Source of the DNA: Erythrobacter cryptus DSM 12079
GTDB taxonomy: Bacteria > Pseudomonadota > Alphaproteobacteria > Sphingomonadales > Sphingomonadaceae
Length of the DNA stretch: 56,391 nucleotides
Direction: 5' to 3'
Assembly: GCF_000422985.1 (NCBI RefSeq)
Contig: NZ_AUHC01000015.1
Location: 1-56,391, forward strand
Shown here: positions 8,960 through 18,163 of the stretch, in pieces
Position numbering within the stretch: position 1 is the stretch's first letter
Layout of the letters: each line of letters begins with the position of its first letter
Position numbers and translations under genes: made by a program
The notes under the pieces: generated by a model
What the model was told of the DNA's origin: nothing
Seen by the model: the letters and a program-made list of their open reading frames with translations, nothing else
Database searches by the model: none

Positions 8960-10333
8960 ATGGCCCGCCGCCTCGCCTTGGCGGACGCGCTGGCGCGCCT
9001 TGCCCTGCCGGTGGTGCCGAGCGCGCGCGCGGCGTGGATCGCCGCCGCCCTTGCCCCGGTGGCGGTGGTGATCGCCGCGGCGGCGCCCGCCGCCTGGCTG
9101 ATCGCCCCGCTCGCCGCGGGCGCGCTTGTCGCCCTGGTGCTGGTCGATGCCTGGCGCGCCGGCAGGCTCTCCGCCTCGCAGGTGCGCGCGCCCGGCGATG
9201 CCGAGGTCGGCCAGCCGCTCGCGCTTACCGTCACCGCCACGCTTGCCGGCGGCCGCGCGCGCCGCATGGCCGCCGCGCTCGCCTGCGATCCCCGCCTTGC
9301 CGAAGGCGGCCGGGTGAGCCTGGCGCTGGCCCCGGTCCAGAGCGACGGGGCGCAAACGCTCTGGCGCGGCGCAGCGCAGCCCGCACCCAGCCGCCGCGGC
9401 ACCGCGCCGATCAGCCGGGCCTGGCTGCGCTGGCACGGCCCGCTCGGCCTCGGCGCGCGCCAGGCGGCGTGCGCGCTCGATCAGGAGGTGCGCATCTGGC
9501 CCGATCTGACGCCTGTGCGCGCCAGCGAATTGCAAACCTTCCTGCGCAATGCCGAGGTCGGCCTCATCGCCCGGCGGATGCGCGGCGAAGGCAGCCAGTT
9601 CGAGGCGCTCAGCGAATATGAGCCGGGCATGGACCGGCGCCGCATCGACTGGAAGGCGAGCGCGCGCCACACCCGCCTTTATGCCCGCGAGAACGAGGCC
9701 GAGCGCAACAACCAGATCGTGCTCGCCTTCGATTGCGGACAGGCGATGTGCGAGCCGATCGGCGGCCTGCCGCGCATCGACCGGGCGGTGAGCGCGGGGC
9801 TGACCGCGGCCTATGTGATGCTCAAGGGCGGGGACAAGGTGGCGCTGTTCGGCTTTGCCCGAAGGGTGCAGGTGCTCACCCCCTTCATCGCCGAGACCCG
9901 CGCCTTCCCGCGGCTCCAGAGCGCCGCCGCAGCGCTCGATTACGAATCCGTAGAGCCCAATTTCACCCTTGCGCTGGCCACGCTCACCGCCCGGCTGAGG
10001 CGCCGCTCGCTGGTGGTGGTGTTCTCCGACTTTGCCGATCCCACCGGCGCCGAACTGATGATCGAAAGTCTCGGGCGGCTGGTGAGCCGCCACCTCGTGC
10101 TGTTCGTCACGCTCGCCGATCCGGCGCTCGAGGCGATGGTTGCCGCGCCCCCGGGCGATCTGGCCACGCTCGCCCGCGCGGTCGCCGCCGATACCCTCGC
10201 CCAGCAGCGCCGGCTGGTGCTCCAGCGGCTGCGCGCGCTCGGGATCGAGGTGATCGAGGCGCCGTTCAGCGCCATCGGCCCGCGCCTCATCGACCGCTAT
10301 CTGGCGCTGCGCGCGCGGGAGGCGATCGGATGA
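8960..10333 (+). CDS. DUF58 domain-containing protein (VWA-like partner of MoxR)
   Basis: The 457-residue protein has two N-terminal hydrophobic helices (about residues 24-62), a beta-rich middle domain and the DUF58 core. The hallmark 'GSQFEALSEYEPGMDRRRIDWKASARHTRLYARENEAERNN' region is clear. It is followed by a von Willebrand A-like fold ('IVLAFDCGQAM', 'VVVFSDFAD'). DUF58 proteins are the standard partners of MoxR ATPases. The metal-binding DxSxS motif of true VWA domains is replaced here by 'DCGQA'. It is co-translated with moxR upstream and the SpoIIM-like gene downstream (ATGA overlap at 10330). Confidence 0.88.
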   Translation: MARRLALADALARLALPVVPSARAAWIAAALAPVAVVIAAAAPAAWLIAPLAAGALVALVLVDAWRAGRLSASQVRAPGDAEVGQPLALTVTATLAGGRARRMAAALACDPRLAEGGRVSLALAPVQSDGAQTLWRGAAQPAPSRRGTAPISRAWLRWHGPLGLGARQAACALDQEVRIWPDLTPVRASELQTFLRNAEVGLIARRMRGEGSQFEALSEYEPGMDRRRIDWKASARHTRLYARENEAERNNQIVLAFDCGQAMCEPIGGLPRIDRAVSAGLTAAYVMLKGGDKVALFGFARRVQVLTPFIAETRAFPRLQSAAAALDYESVEPNFTLALATLTARLRRRSLVVVFSDFADPTGAELMIESLGRLVSRHLVLFVTLADPALEAMVAAPPGDLATLARAVAADTLAQQRRLVLQRLRALGIEVIEAPFSAIGPRLIDRYLALRAREAIG

Positions 10334-11397
10334 GACCGCCGATCCTGGCCGCCTGGCTCGGGCGCGCAGAAGTCGCGCCGCCCCCCGATATCGCCAGCGC
10401 GGCGCTGCGCTCCGACCGCTTTCGCCTCGCGCGCGAGGGCGAGTGGCGCCGGCTCGAGGAGATCGTCACGCGCATGGAGCGCGGGCAACTGCGGCGTATC
10501 GCCGATGCCGATCTCATCGCCCTGCCCGCGCTCTACCGCACCGCCGCCTCGAGCCTTGCGGTGGCGCGCGAGACCAGCCTCGATGCCGCCACGCTCGCCT
10601 ATCTCGAGGCGCTGGTGCAGCGCGCCTGGTTCCAGGTCTATGGCCCGCGCCAGGGGCTGGTGCGCTGGCTGCGCGGCTTCCTCTTTGGCGGCTGGAGCCG
10701 GACGGTGCGCGCCGTGGGGCTGGATATGGCCATCGCGCTCGGGGTGATGCTGGCCGGGGTGCTGGTCGGCTGGCTGCTGGTGGCGGGCGATGAGGCCTGG
10801 TATTTCCGCCTGGTGCCGAGCGGGCTTGCCGATACCCGCGTGCCCGGCGCCAGCCGCGAGGCGCTGCTGGCAACGCTCGGGACCGAAAAGAGCGCGGGCG
10901 GGCTATCGGCCTTTGCGGCGCAATTGTTCAGCAACAACTCGGCGGTGTGCATCCTTGCCTTTGCCCTCGGCTTTGCCTTCGGCATCCCCTCGCTGATGCT
11001 GCTGGTGCACAACATGGCGATGCTGGGCGCGCTTGTGTGGCTGTTTGCCGGTGAGGGGCTGGGGCTGGAACTTGTCGCCTGGCTCAGCGTCCACGGCACC
11101 ACCGAGCTTTTCGGCATCCTGCTTTCGGGCGCGGCGGGCCTGCATATCGGGCGCGCGATGGCCTTTCCCGGCGAGCTTGGCGTGCTCGAGGCGGCGTCAG
11201 CCGCCGGGCGGCGCAGCGCGCTGGTGATGGTGGGCGTGGTGCTGATGATGATCATCGCCGCGCTGCTCGAAGCCTTCGCCCGCCAGTTGGTGGGCGGCAC
11301 CACCGAGCGCCTGGCCATCGGCGGGACGATGCTGGCCTTCTGGCTTTCCTACTTCTTTCTCTACCGCCCGCCCGCGCGCGGCGAGGGGGGCGCATGA
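10330..11397 (+). CDS. Stage II sporulation protein M-like (SpoIIM family) membrane protein
   Basis: The 355-residue protein has a soluble N-terminal half (about 120 residues) followed by five or six transmembrane helices. The SpoIIM/DUF95 pattern is seen in 'AQLFSNNSAVCILAFALGFAFGIPSLMLLVHNMAMLGAL' and 'WLSVHGTTELFGILLSGAAGLHIG'. Despite the name these proteins are common in non-sporulating bacteria. In MoxR operons they are thought to be part of a membrane complex whose role is not established. The start ATG overlaps the DUF58 stop, and its stop overlaps the RDD start at 11394. Confidence 0.85.
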   Translation: MRPPILAAWLGRAEVAPPPDIASAALRSDRFRLAREGEWRRLEEIVTRMERGQLRRIADADLIALPALYRTAASSLAVARETSLDAATLAYLEALVQRAWFQVYGPRQGLVRWLRGFLFGGWSRTVRAVGLDMAIALGVMLAGVLVGWLLVAGDEAWYFRLVPSGLADTRVPGASREALLATLGTEKSAGGLSAFAAQLFSNNSAVCILAFALGFAFGIPSLMLLVHNMAMLGALVWLFAGEGLGLELVAWLSVHGTTELFGILLSGAAGLHIGRAMAFPGELGVLEAASAAGRRSALVMVGVVLMMIIAALLEAFARQLVGGTTERLAIGGTMLAFWLSYFFLYRPPARGEGGA

Positions 11398-12317
11398 GCG
11401 CGGCGGCGCCGAGCGCGGGGCGCGCGCGCAGCCTGATCACGCCCGAAGGCCTGGCCCTGCCGCTCACCCTCGCCTCGCGCGGGGCGCGCGCGGGGGCGCT
11501 GGTGATCGACCTGGCGATCATCGTGGCGATCCTCGTTGCGGTGCAATTGCTGCTGCTGTTCCTTGCCGCCGGGCTTTTGAGCGGCACGGCCTTCGATCCC
11601 GATCGCGCCACGCGCGGGGCGCAGGAGTTCCTCGCGGTGCTGCTGGCGCTCATCGTCTTTGCCTTCTGGTATGGCTATTTCCTGGTGCAGGAGCTGGGGC
11701 CGCGCGGGGCGACGCTGGGCAAGCGCCTTGTCGGCATCCGCATTGCCGCGCGCGGCGGCGGGCGGCTCACCGCCGAGGCGGTGATCGCGCGCAATCTCCT
11801 GCGCGATATCGAGATCTTCTATCCGCTCATCTTCCTGCTGGTGCTGGCGGTGGCGGGATCGGGTGAGGAGGAGGTGGGCGCGCTGGGCTGGGCGGCAACC
11901 GCGTGGTTTGCGCTGTTCTTGCTCTTTCCCTTCTTCAACCGCGATGGCCTGCGCGCGGGTGATATCGTCGCCGGCACCTGGGTGGTCGAGCGCCCGCGCG
12001 CGCGCCTTGCCCCGGTGCTGTCTGCCGCCCCCGCCGCGGCAAGCGGCGCGAGCGCGCTCACCGGCGCGCGCTACCAGTTCGGCGAGGCCGAGCTTTCGGT
12101 CTATGGCGAGAAGGAATTGCAGACCCTCGAGCGGCTGCTGCGCGAGGGCGAGCCGCAGGCGCTGGTCGCGGTTCATGCCACGATCTGCCGCAAGATCGGC
12201 TGGGAGCCGGGGGCGGGCGATGAACGGGCCTTTCTCGAGGCCTTCTATGCGCAATTGCGCGGGCGGCTCGAGGCCGATCTGCGCTTCGGCAAACGCAAGG
12301 CGGACAAGTTCTCATGA
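11394..12317 (+). CDS. RDD family membrane protein
   Basis: The 307-residue protein begins with an RDD membrane domain. Its helices lie near residues 32-62 and 78-100, with the charged signature 'LASRGARAGALVIDLAI' (Arg/Asp) in the first. 'GATLGKRLVGIRI' follows the second helix, and 'RNLLRDIEIFYPLIFLLVLAV' and 'WFALFLLFPFFNRDGLRAGDIVAGTWVV' complete the domain. The C-terminal 100 residues are soluble and contain 'YGEKELQTLERLLREG'. RDD proteins are often transporter-like or accessory membrane proteins; the function in MoxR operons is unknown. The gene overlaps both neighbours by four bases. Confidence 0.85.
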   Translation: MSAAAPSAGRARSLITPEGLALPLTLASRGARAGALVIDLAIIVAILVAVQLLLLFLAAGLLSGTAFDPDRATRGAQEFLAVLLALIVFAFWYGYFLVQELGPRGATLGKRLVGIRIAARGGGRLTAEAVIARNLLRDIEIFYPLIFLLVLAVAGSGEEEVGALGWAATAWFALFLLFPFFNRDGLRAGDIVAGTWVVERPRARLAPVLSAAPAAASGASALTGARYQFGEAELSVYGEKELQTLERLLREGEPQALVAVHATICRKIGWEPGAGDERAFLEAFYAQLRGRLEADLRFGKRKADKFS

Positions 12318-13249
12318 AGCTGGATCGAAGGATGTTCATGGGCGGCGCGCTGGCGCTGGGGGCGAGCGGCTGCATCCCGCCCGACCAGAGCCCGCTGGGG
12401 CGGCTGGCCGCCGAGCTGCGGATCATCGAGGCGGCGGGCGATGGCACGCTGGGGGTGGAGCTGTTCAACCCGGTGAGCGGGGTGGCGGTGGGGCTCAACC
12501 AGCAGCAGCGCTTCGGCCATGCCTCCTCGTTCAAGCTGAGCCTTGCCGCGCTGCTGCTCCAGCGCCACGCCGCAGGCGCGATCGATGCCGACCGACGGGT
12601 GACGTGGGGCAAGGCTGACCTTGTCGGCCATTCGCCCTTCACCCTGGAGCGGTTGCCAAGGGGGGCCAGCTTGCGCGAACTGGCGCGCGCGGCGCAGGTC
12701 ACCTCCGACAATGGCGCGGCCAATATCCTGCTGCGCGCGCTCGGCGGCCCGGCGGCGCTCACCGCATTCTGGCGCAGTCTCGGCGACAGCGTGAGCCGGC
12801 TCGATCGCTACGAGCCGGAATTGAATCTCGTGCCGGCGAGCGAGTTTCGTGACACCACCACCCCGGCGGCGATGGCGTGCACGCTGGCGCGGATCGTCTA
12901 TGGCGAGGTGCTCCCCGAGGCCGAACGCGCCGAGCTTAAAGGCTGGATGGTGGAAACCCAGACCGGGATGCGGCGCGTGCGCGCGGGGCTGCCCAAGGGC
13001 TGGGTGGCGGGCGACAAGACCGGCACCAGCGGGCTCATCGCCGGGCGCGAATATTGCTATGTCGATATCGGCTTTGCCGAAGGGCCCAAGGGCGAGGGGC
13101 CGATCACCTTCGCCTGCTATTTCCGCGCCCGCCAGAGCACGGACGAGATGCTCCCCCGCGGCGAGCAGGTGCTCGCCCGGGTGGGCCGCATCATCAAGGA
13201 ATTCGCCGAGCCCGAGCGCGGATTGCCGCTGGTGGGCAAGCTCTACTAA
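12314..13249 (+). CDS. bla: Class A beta-lactamase, predicted lipoprotein
   Basis: A serine beta-lactamase hydrolyses the beta-lactam ring in the periplasm. All class A motifs are present: Ser71-x-x-Lys74 ('SSFK'), Ser131-Asp-Asn133 ('TSDNGAAN'), Glu167 followed by 'PELN' (omega-loop), and Lys235-Thr-Gly237 ('DKTGTSG'). The 311-residue length is usual. The N-terminus has a Tat-like Arg-Arg ('LDRRMFMGG') and a lipobox ending in Cys ('GASGC'), suggesting a membrane-anchored enzyme. Its ATG overlaps the stop of the RDD gene, so it is translationally coupled to the MoxR operon. The class A assignment is firm; substrate range cannot be read from sequence. Confidence 0.93.
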   Translation: MKLDRRMFMGGALALGASGCIPPDQSPLGRLAAELRIIEAAGDGTLGVELFNPVSGVAVGLNQQQRFGHASSFKLSLAALLLQRHAAGAIDADRRVTWGKADLVGHSPFTLERLPRGASLRELARAAQVTSDNGAANILLRALGGPAALTAFWRSLGDSVSRLDRYEPELNLVPASEFRDTTTPAAMACTLARIVYGEVLPEAERAELKGWMVETQTGMRRVRAGLPKGWVAGDKTGTSGLIAGREYCYVDIGFAEGPKGEGPITFACYFRARQSTDEMLPRGEQVLARVGRIIKEFAEPERGLPLVGKLY

Positions 13250-13258
13250 GCCCGCCTC

Positions 13259-13347
13259 CCATTTGGGGGAGGGGGTCAGGGGGTGGGGGTTCGACGCCTG
13301 AGCGCAAAGAACCCCCATCCCCAACCCCTTCCCCGCGGGGACGGGGC
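13259..13347. repeat. G/C-rich intergenic repeat with hairpin between convergent genes
   Basis: A G-rich arm (13265-13291) and a C-rich arm (13309-13345) flank a 17-base centre. The innermost pairing is GGGGGTTC (13285-13292) with GAACCCCC (13309-13316), and the outer arms pair imperfectly. It lies between the convergent beta-lactamase and isoaspartyl peptidase genes, so it may act as a two-way terminator. A similar C/G motif occurs at 48080-48101 and a degenerate one near 44988-45025, suggesting a dispersed intergenic repeat family. Confidence 0.6.
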
Positions 13348-13348
13348 A

Positions 13349-14413
13349 TTAGTGATCCGGCGTGTGCGACGCCTTCGCCTCGCCGCCGAAGATCGCCACC
13401 TCGCGCAGGCCCGTGCTGGTCGCGCGGCCGCGATACATGCCGGTGGTGTTGAAGCTGAAAAGCGCATCGCCCGCCGGGGTGACCACGATCACCCCGCCAT
13501 CCCCGCCGAGGCTGGCGACCTCGGCCATCACCGCATCGGCGACATATTGCACCTCCGCCGCGGCCACGCCGGTGCTGGGGGTGCGCTCATCGGCGAGCGC
13601 GAGCTTGGCCTCGGCTGCGGCGCGCAGCCGCGCGCAGATCTCGTGCGCGACGCCCACGCGGATGAAATATTCGCCCCACCCCGTCGCCGAGACCGCGCAG
13701 GCGCGGTTGTCGGCATAGGTGCCCGCGCCGATCACCGGGGCATCGCCCACCCGGCCCCAGCGCTTGCCGGTCATACCCCCGGTCGAGGTGCCCGCGGCCA
13801 GATTGCCCTTCGTATCCAGCGCCACCGCCCCCACCGTGCCGAACTTGTGATCGACATCGAGCGCAGAGAGCTGCTTCGCCTTCAGCCGCTCGAGCGCCTC
13901 GCGCCGCGCCGGCGTGGCGAAATATTCGGGCGGGGTGACGGCAAAGCCCTTGCTCACCGCAAATTCCTCCGCGCCCGTGCCGATGAGGAACACGTGCTCG
14001 GACTGCGTGCGCACCGTGTCTGCCAGCAGGATCGGGTTTTTCACCGTCTTCACCCCGGCCACGGCCCCGGCGCTGCGGTCGCGCCCGTCCATGATCGCGG
14101 CATCAAGCTCGTTCGTCCCGTCCCAGGTGAACACCGCACCCCTGCCGGCGTTGAACAGCGGCGAATCTTCAAGGATCACGATCGCCGCCTTGACCGCATC
14201 CACCGCGCTGCCGCCCGCGGCGAGGATCTGCGCCCCCGCATCGAGCGCGGCTTGCAAGTCCGCCTCATAGGCCGCGCGCTTCTCGGGCGTCATCTGCGCG
14301 GGATCGAGCGTGCCGGCCCCGCCGTGGATGGCGAGCGACCACTTCGCAGCATCTTCGGCAACAGCGGGTTGGGACATGAGGACGAGCGCCGCCAGAGCGA
14401 GGAGGTTCTTCAT
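13349..14413 (-). CDS. Isoaspartyl peptidase / plant-type L-asparaginase (Ntn hydrolase), exported
   Basis: The Ntn-hydrolase cleaves beta-aspartyl (isoaspartyl) dipeptides and asparagine. It matures by autocleavage before a catalytic Thr, here the Thr of 'FGTVGAVALD'. The substrate-binding loops 'GAGTYADNRACAVSATGWGE' and 'TSTGGMTGKRWGRVGDAPVIG' are intact, and 'AIHGGAGTL' opens the alpha subunit. An N-terminal signal peptide ('LLALAALVLMSQPAVAE') predicts a periplasmic location. ATG 14413 is preferred because it starts the signal peptide directly; ATG 14422 lies three codons upstream. The gene is divergent from the GNAT gene, with 75 bases between. Confidence 0.9.
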   Translation of the reverse strand: MKNLLALAALVLMSQPAVAEDAAKWSLAIHGGAGTLDPAQMTPEKRAAYEADLQAALDAGAQILAAGGSAVDAVKAAIVILEDSPLFNAGRGAVFTWDGTNELDAAIMDGRDRSAGAVAGVKTVKNPILLADTVRTQSEHVFLIGTGAEEFAVSKGFAVTPPEYFATPARREALERLKAKQLSALDVDHKFGTVGAVALDTKGNLAAGTSTGGMTGKRWGRVGDAPVIGAGTYADNRACAVSATGWGEYFIRVGVAHEICARLRAAAEAKLALADERTPSTGVAAAEVQYVADAVMAEVASLGGDGGVIVVTPAGDALFSFNTTGMYRGRATSTGLREVAIFGGEAKASHTPDH

Positions 14414-14488
14414 GGCGGCCATCTCTACCCCGCCGCCGCCGATTTCGCCAGCTTAACAGCGCGCGCCGTGCAGGCTAGGGTCGCGGGC

Positions 14489-15001
14489 ATGATCTATCGT
14501 GCTGCCACCCTGGATGATGCCGAGGCCCTCGCCGCGCTCGGGGCCGAAACCTTCACCGCCGCCTTCGGCCACCTCTATGCGCCGAAGGACCTTGCCGCCT
14601 TCCTTGCCGAGGTGCACAGCCCAGAGGCGGTCGCCGCCGAGATCGCGGGGGAAGAATGCACCCACCGCCTCGCCGAGGATGCGGGCCGCCTCGTTGCCTT
14701 CTGCAAGCTGCGCCATCCCAGCAAGTTTGCTTCCCTGAGCCGCGCGCGCGATCCGATCGAACTTGCCCAGCTCTATGCCCTGCCCCACTGCACCGGGAAG
14801 GGCATCGGCGCGGCGCTGATGGACTGGGCGCTCGCCAGCGCCCGCACGGGCGGGCATGATGCGGTGCTGCTCAGCGTCTATGCCGAGAATTTCGGCGCCC
14901 AGCGCTTCTACCAGCGCTATGGCTTTGACAAGATCGCCGACATCACCTTCAAGGTGGGCGATCACCACGATCCGGAATATCTTTACGAATTGTCGCTGTA
15001 G
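14489..15001 (+). CDS. GNAT family N-acetyltransferase
   Basis: The 170-residue GNAT-fold enzyme transfers an acetyl group from acetyl-CoA; the acceptor is unknown. The acetyl-CoA pyrophosphate loop is seen in 'ALPHCTGKGIGAALMDWAL' (motif A, Q/R-x-x-G-x-G/A type). Motif B follows in 'LLSVYAENFGAQRFYQRYGFDKI'. The N-terminus 'MIYRAATLDDAEALAALGAETF' is standard. A similar subclass is often annotated as RimI-like, but no ribosomal or peptide substrate can be claimed. It is followed 23 bases later by the SDR gene on the same strand. Confidence 0.88.
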   Translation: MIYRAATLDDAEALAALGAETFTAAFGHLYAPKDLAAFLAEVHSPEAVAAEIAGEECTHRLAEDAGRLVAFCKLRHPSKFASLSRARDPIELAQLYALPHCTGKGIGAALMDWALASARTGGHDAVLLSVYAENFGAQRFYQRYGFDKIADITFKVGDHHDPEYLYELSL

Positions 15002-15024
15002 GGAAGAGCACGAGGGAGGGGCAG

Positions 15025-15975
15025 ATGGGCGATTTCGGGCGCGAAAGCACCACCGACGAGGTGCTTGCCGGCATTGATCTATCCGGGCGCACGGTGCTCA
15101 TCACCGGGGCCAATTCGGGCCTCGGGCAGGAAACCGCCCGGGCCATGGCCGCGCGCGGGGCCGAGGTGGTGCTGGCCGGGCGCGAACAGGCCAAGCTCGA
15201 TGCGGCCGCCGCGGCGATCCGCGCGGCGCACCCCAAGGCCAAGCTCGACAGCCTCACCGTCGATCTTGCCTCGCTCGAGAGCATCCGCGCCGCCACCTCG
15301 CGCGCGCGGCAGAAGCTCAAGAAAATCGACCTCCTCATCAACAATGCCGGGGTGATGGCCTGCCCCTTCCTCCACACCCGCGATGGCTTCGAGCTGCAAT
15401 TCGGCACCAACCATCTTGGCCATTTCGCGCTCACCGGCGAGCTTTTCCCGCTGATCGAGAAAGGGCATTTGAAGCGCATCATCAACCTTTCAAGCCGCGG
15501 CCACCACATCGCCCCGGTCGATTTCGACGATCCCCACTTTGCCCGCCGCGCCTATGATCCCTGGATCGCCTATGGCCAGTCGAAGACCGCCAATGTGCTC
15601 TTCACCGTCGGCCTCGAGGCGCGCTTTGCCGTGCTCGGCATCCACGCCTATGCCGTCCACCCCGGCGGGATCGACACCAATCTCGGCCGCCACCTCACCC
15701 CCGAGATGGCCGAAGCGCTGATGAAGCGGGTGAAGGCGAGCGACAGTACCTTCCGCTGGAAGACCATCCCCCAGGGCGCGGCGACCACCTGCTGGGCCGC
15801 CACCGCTCCCGAGCTTGAAGGCCGGGGCGGGGTCTATTGCGAGGATTGCCAGGTCGCCGAGGTCGATGATGCGGCGCGCGACAGGGGGGTGCGCAGCTAT
15901 GCGCTCAACACCTCCTATGCCGAGCGGCTGTGGGCGCTGAGCGAGGCGGCCACGGGCGTGCGCTATCCCTCCTGA
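15025..15975 (+). CDS. Short-chain dehydrogenase/reductase (retinol-dehydrogenase-like)
   Basis: The 316-residue classical SDR has an NAD(P)-binding 'TGANSGLG' loop, 'NNAG' structural motif, catalytic Ser in 'INLSSRGHH' and the 'YGQSK' Tyr-x-x-x-Lys pair. The arrangement and the 'HPGGIDTNLGRHL' segment resemble the WWOX/retinol-dehydrogenase-like subgroup common in Sphingomonadales. The substrate is unknown. A strong ribosome-binding site (GAGGGAGGGG) precedes the ATG. The 3' end overlaps the convergent hydrolase gene by 13 bases. Confidence 0.9.
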   Translation: MGDFGRESTTDEVLAGIDLSGRTVLITGANSGLGQETARAMAARGAEVVLAGREQAKLDAAAAAIRAAHPKAKLDSLTVDLASLESIRAATSRARQKLKKIDLLINNAGVMACPFLHTRDGFELQFGTNHLGHFALTGELFPLIEKGHLKRIINLSSRGHHIAPVDFDDPHFARRAYDPWIAYGQSKTANVLFTVGLEARFAVLGIHAYAVHPGGIDTNLGRHLTPEMAEALMKRVKASDSTFRWKTIPQGAATTCWAATAPELEGRGGVYCEDCQVAEVDDAARDRGVRSYALNTSYAERLWALSEAATGVRYPS

Positions 15976-16910
15976 TCGGCAAGGAAGGCGCTCAAGAGGC
16001 CGATCACGTCGCGCGCCTCGCGGGTCGGCAAGATCGCCATGAAGACATGCGGGGCGGCCGCGTATTCATAGAGCCGCGCGTCCACCCCGGCGGCGCGCAG
16101 GCGGCCAACAAACGTGCGCGAATCGATGATGAACAGGTCGTGCCGCCCGGTCCAGATCCGCGTCGGCGGGAGCGCGGCGAGCGCCGCTGAAGGGGCATAG
16201 AGCGGGCTGAGCGAAGGATCATCGAGCGCCCGGCCCGCCGCCACCAGCCCCGCGCAGGCGCGCAGCGTGCCGATCTTGAGCATCAGGTCATGCGGCTCGA
16301 CCTTTGTGATCGCCGGATCGGCAAGGCCGAGATCGAGCCAGGGGGCAAACAGCGCGAGGCGCCCGGGCATGGGCCCGCCGCGCGCGGCGAGACGCAGGGC
16401 CAGGGCGAGCGCCATTTGCCCACCGGCGCTGTCGCCATTGAGCACGATGCGCGCCGGATCGTGGCGCGCGGCAAGATCGTCCCAGGCGGCATCGGCGAGC
16501 GCCTCCTGGCTTTCGTGGCTGGCCTCGGGCACCACCGGATAGAGCGGCACGGTGACACTGATGGCGCAGCGCTTGACCATGGCGGCAACCAGCGGCCAGT
16601 GCACCGCGAACATCGGCTGGACAAAGCCGCCGCCGTGGAAATAGAGCATGTGCCAGGCGGCAGGCCCCGTTTTCGGGTGCAGCGTCACCACCCTGTGGCC
16701 GAGCAGGGCGCGCTCCTCGACGATGAAGCGGCGATGAAAGCTGCGCGGCATCGGCGCATCCTCAGGGCGTTTGCGGCCCGCCATGGCCGCGGCAAACGCC
16801 GCCGCATCGCGCGGGAACACCGGCTTGCGCCGCGCCAGCAGCCAGTTGGCGACGCGCATGACCAGGCTTGGCCTGTGGCTGCGCAGTTCGATCCCGGTCT
16901 CGCTCAGCAT
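15963..16910 (-). CDS. Alpha/beta hydrolase, hormone-sensitive-lipase-like esterase
   Basis: This family-IV esterase of about 315 residues has the oxyanion motif 'HGGG' ('LYFHGGGFV') and the nucleophile elbow 'GDSAGG'. The catalytic Asp/His region lies in '[12 protein letters not shown]' and 'AAPHVFM'. The start at 16910 is preferred because a good ribosome-binding site (GGGGAG, five bases upstream) precedes it. An in-frame ATG at 16970 would add 20 residues of low similarity and leave only 35 bases to ispG. The natural substrate is likely a short acyl ester. It is convergent with the SDR gene and divergent from ispG. Confidence 0.88.
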   Translation of the reverse strand: MLSETGIELRSHRPSLVMRVANWLLARRKPVFPRDAAAFAAAMAGRKRPEDAPMPRSFHRRFIVEERALLGHRVVTLHPKTGPAAWHMLYFHGGGFVQPMFAVHWPLVAAMVKRCAISVTVPLYPVVPEASHESQEALADAAWDDLAARHDPARIVLNGDSAGGQMALALALRLAARGGPMPGRLALFAPWLDLGLADPAITKVEPHDLMLKIGTLRACAGLVAAGRALDDPSLSPLYAPSAALAALPPTRIWTGRHDLFIIDSRTFVGRLRAAGVDARLYEYAAAPHVFMAILPTREARDVIGLLSAFLADQEG

Positions 16911-17005
16911 CTGCTCTCCCCTTGGCGGCGGCAGAGTGGCGCGCGGGGCGACCATGTCAAGCGCGGTCATTGCCCCGTCATCGCCGCGGGGCTATATGCG
17001 CGGCC

Positions 17006-18163
17006 ATGTCCAGCATCCGTCCGTGGCGCCATATTGAACGGCGCAAATGCCGCCAGATCATGGTGGGCAATGTGCCCGTGGGGGGCGATGCGCCGATCAC
17101 GGTGCAGACCATGACCAACACCCCCACCGAGGACGTGAAGGCGACGATCGATCAGATCCGCCGCTGCGAGGATGTGGGGGCAGACATCATCCGCGTCTCC
17201 TGCCCGACCGAAGAATCGACCCGCGCCTTCCGCCAGATCACCCGCGCCGCGCGCATCCCGGTGGTGGCCGATATCCACTTCCACTACAAGCGCGCGCTCG
17301 AGGCGGCTGATGCGGGCGCGGCGTGCCTGAGGATCAATCCCGGCAATATCGGCTCGGCCGAGCGCGTGGCCGAGGTGGTGCGCGCGGCCAAGGCCAATGG
17401 CTGCGCGATCCGCATCGGCGTCAATGCCGGCAGCCTCGAGAAGGACCTGCTTGAAAAATATGGCGAGCCCTGCCCCGAGGCGCTGATCGAAAGCGCGCTC
17501 GATCATATCAAGCTGTTGCAGGATCACGATTTTCACGAGTTCAAGGTGGCGGTGAAGGCCTCCGACGTGTTCCTCGCCGTGGCGGCCTATATGGGCCTTG
17601 CCGAGGCGGTGGATTGCCCGCTGCACCTCGGCATCACCGAGGCGGGCGGGCTGATCGGCGGCACGGTCAAATCGAGCATCGGCATCGGCTCGTTGCTGTG
17701 GGCGGGGATCGGCGATACGATCCGCGTCTCGCTCTCGGCCGAACCGGAGCAGGAAATCCGCGTCGGGTTTGAAATGCTGAAGGCGCTCGGGCTGCGCACC
17801 CGCGGGGTGCGGATCGTCTCGTGCCCCTCGTGCTCGCGCCAGGGCTTTGACGTGATCCGCACCGTGGAGGCGCTGGAAAAGCGGCTCGAGCACATCAAGA
17901 CGCCGATGAGCCTCTCGATCCTCGGCTGCGTGGTGAACGGCCCGGGCGAGGCGCGCGAGACCGATATTGGCCTTACCGGCGGGGGCGCGGGCAAGCACAT
18001 GGTTTACTTGCGCGGGGTGACCGATCACACCGTCCAGAGCGAGGACATGCTCGATCACATCGTGCGCCTGGTGGAAGAAAAGGCCGCCGAGATCGAGCGG
18101 GGCGAGGCCACCGCCTTCGATCCCCACGCCGCGGCGCAGCAAGCCCAAGAAGCCGCCGAGTGA
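17006..18163 (+). CDS. ispG: 4-hydroxy-3-methylbut-2-en-1-yl diphosphate synthase (IspG/GcpE)
   Basis: It catalyses the penultimate step of the MEP isoprenoid pathway, converting MEcPP to HMBPP with a [4Fe-4S] cluster in the cytosol. The 385-residue protein is of normal bacterial length. The cluster ligands are visible as Cys273 and Cys276 ('SCPSCSRQ') and Cys308 ('[10 protein letters not shown]', whose Glu is the fourth ligand). The TIM barrel begins '[27 protein letters not shown]'. The C-terminus ends in a Gln/Ala-rich tail. The stop overlaps the next GTG start (GTGA at 18160). Confidence 0.97.
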   Translation: MSSIRPWRHIERRKCRQIMVGNVPVGGDAPITVQTMTNTPTEDVKATIDQIRRCEDVGADIIRVSCPTEESTRAFRQITRAARIPVVADIHFHYKRALEAADAGAACLRINPGNIGSAERVAEVVRAAKANGCAIRIGVNAGSLEKDLLEKYGEPCPEALIESALDHIKLLQDHDFHEFKVAVKASDVFLAVAAYMGLAEAVDCPLHLGITEAGGLIGGTVKSSIGIGSLLWAGIGDTIRVSLSAEPEQEIRVGFEMLKALGLRTRGVRIVSCPSCSRQGFDVIRTVEALEKRLEHIKTPMSLSILGCVVNGPGEARETDIGLTGGGAGKHMVYLRGVTDHTVQSEDMLDHIVRLVEEKAAEIERGEATAFDPHAAAQQAQEAAE

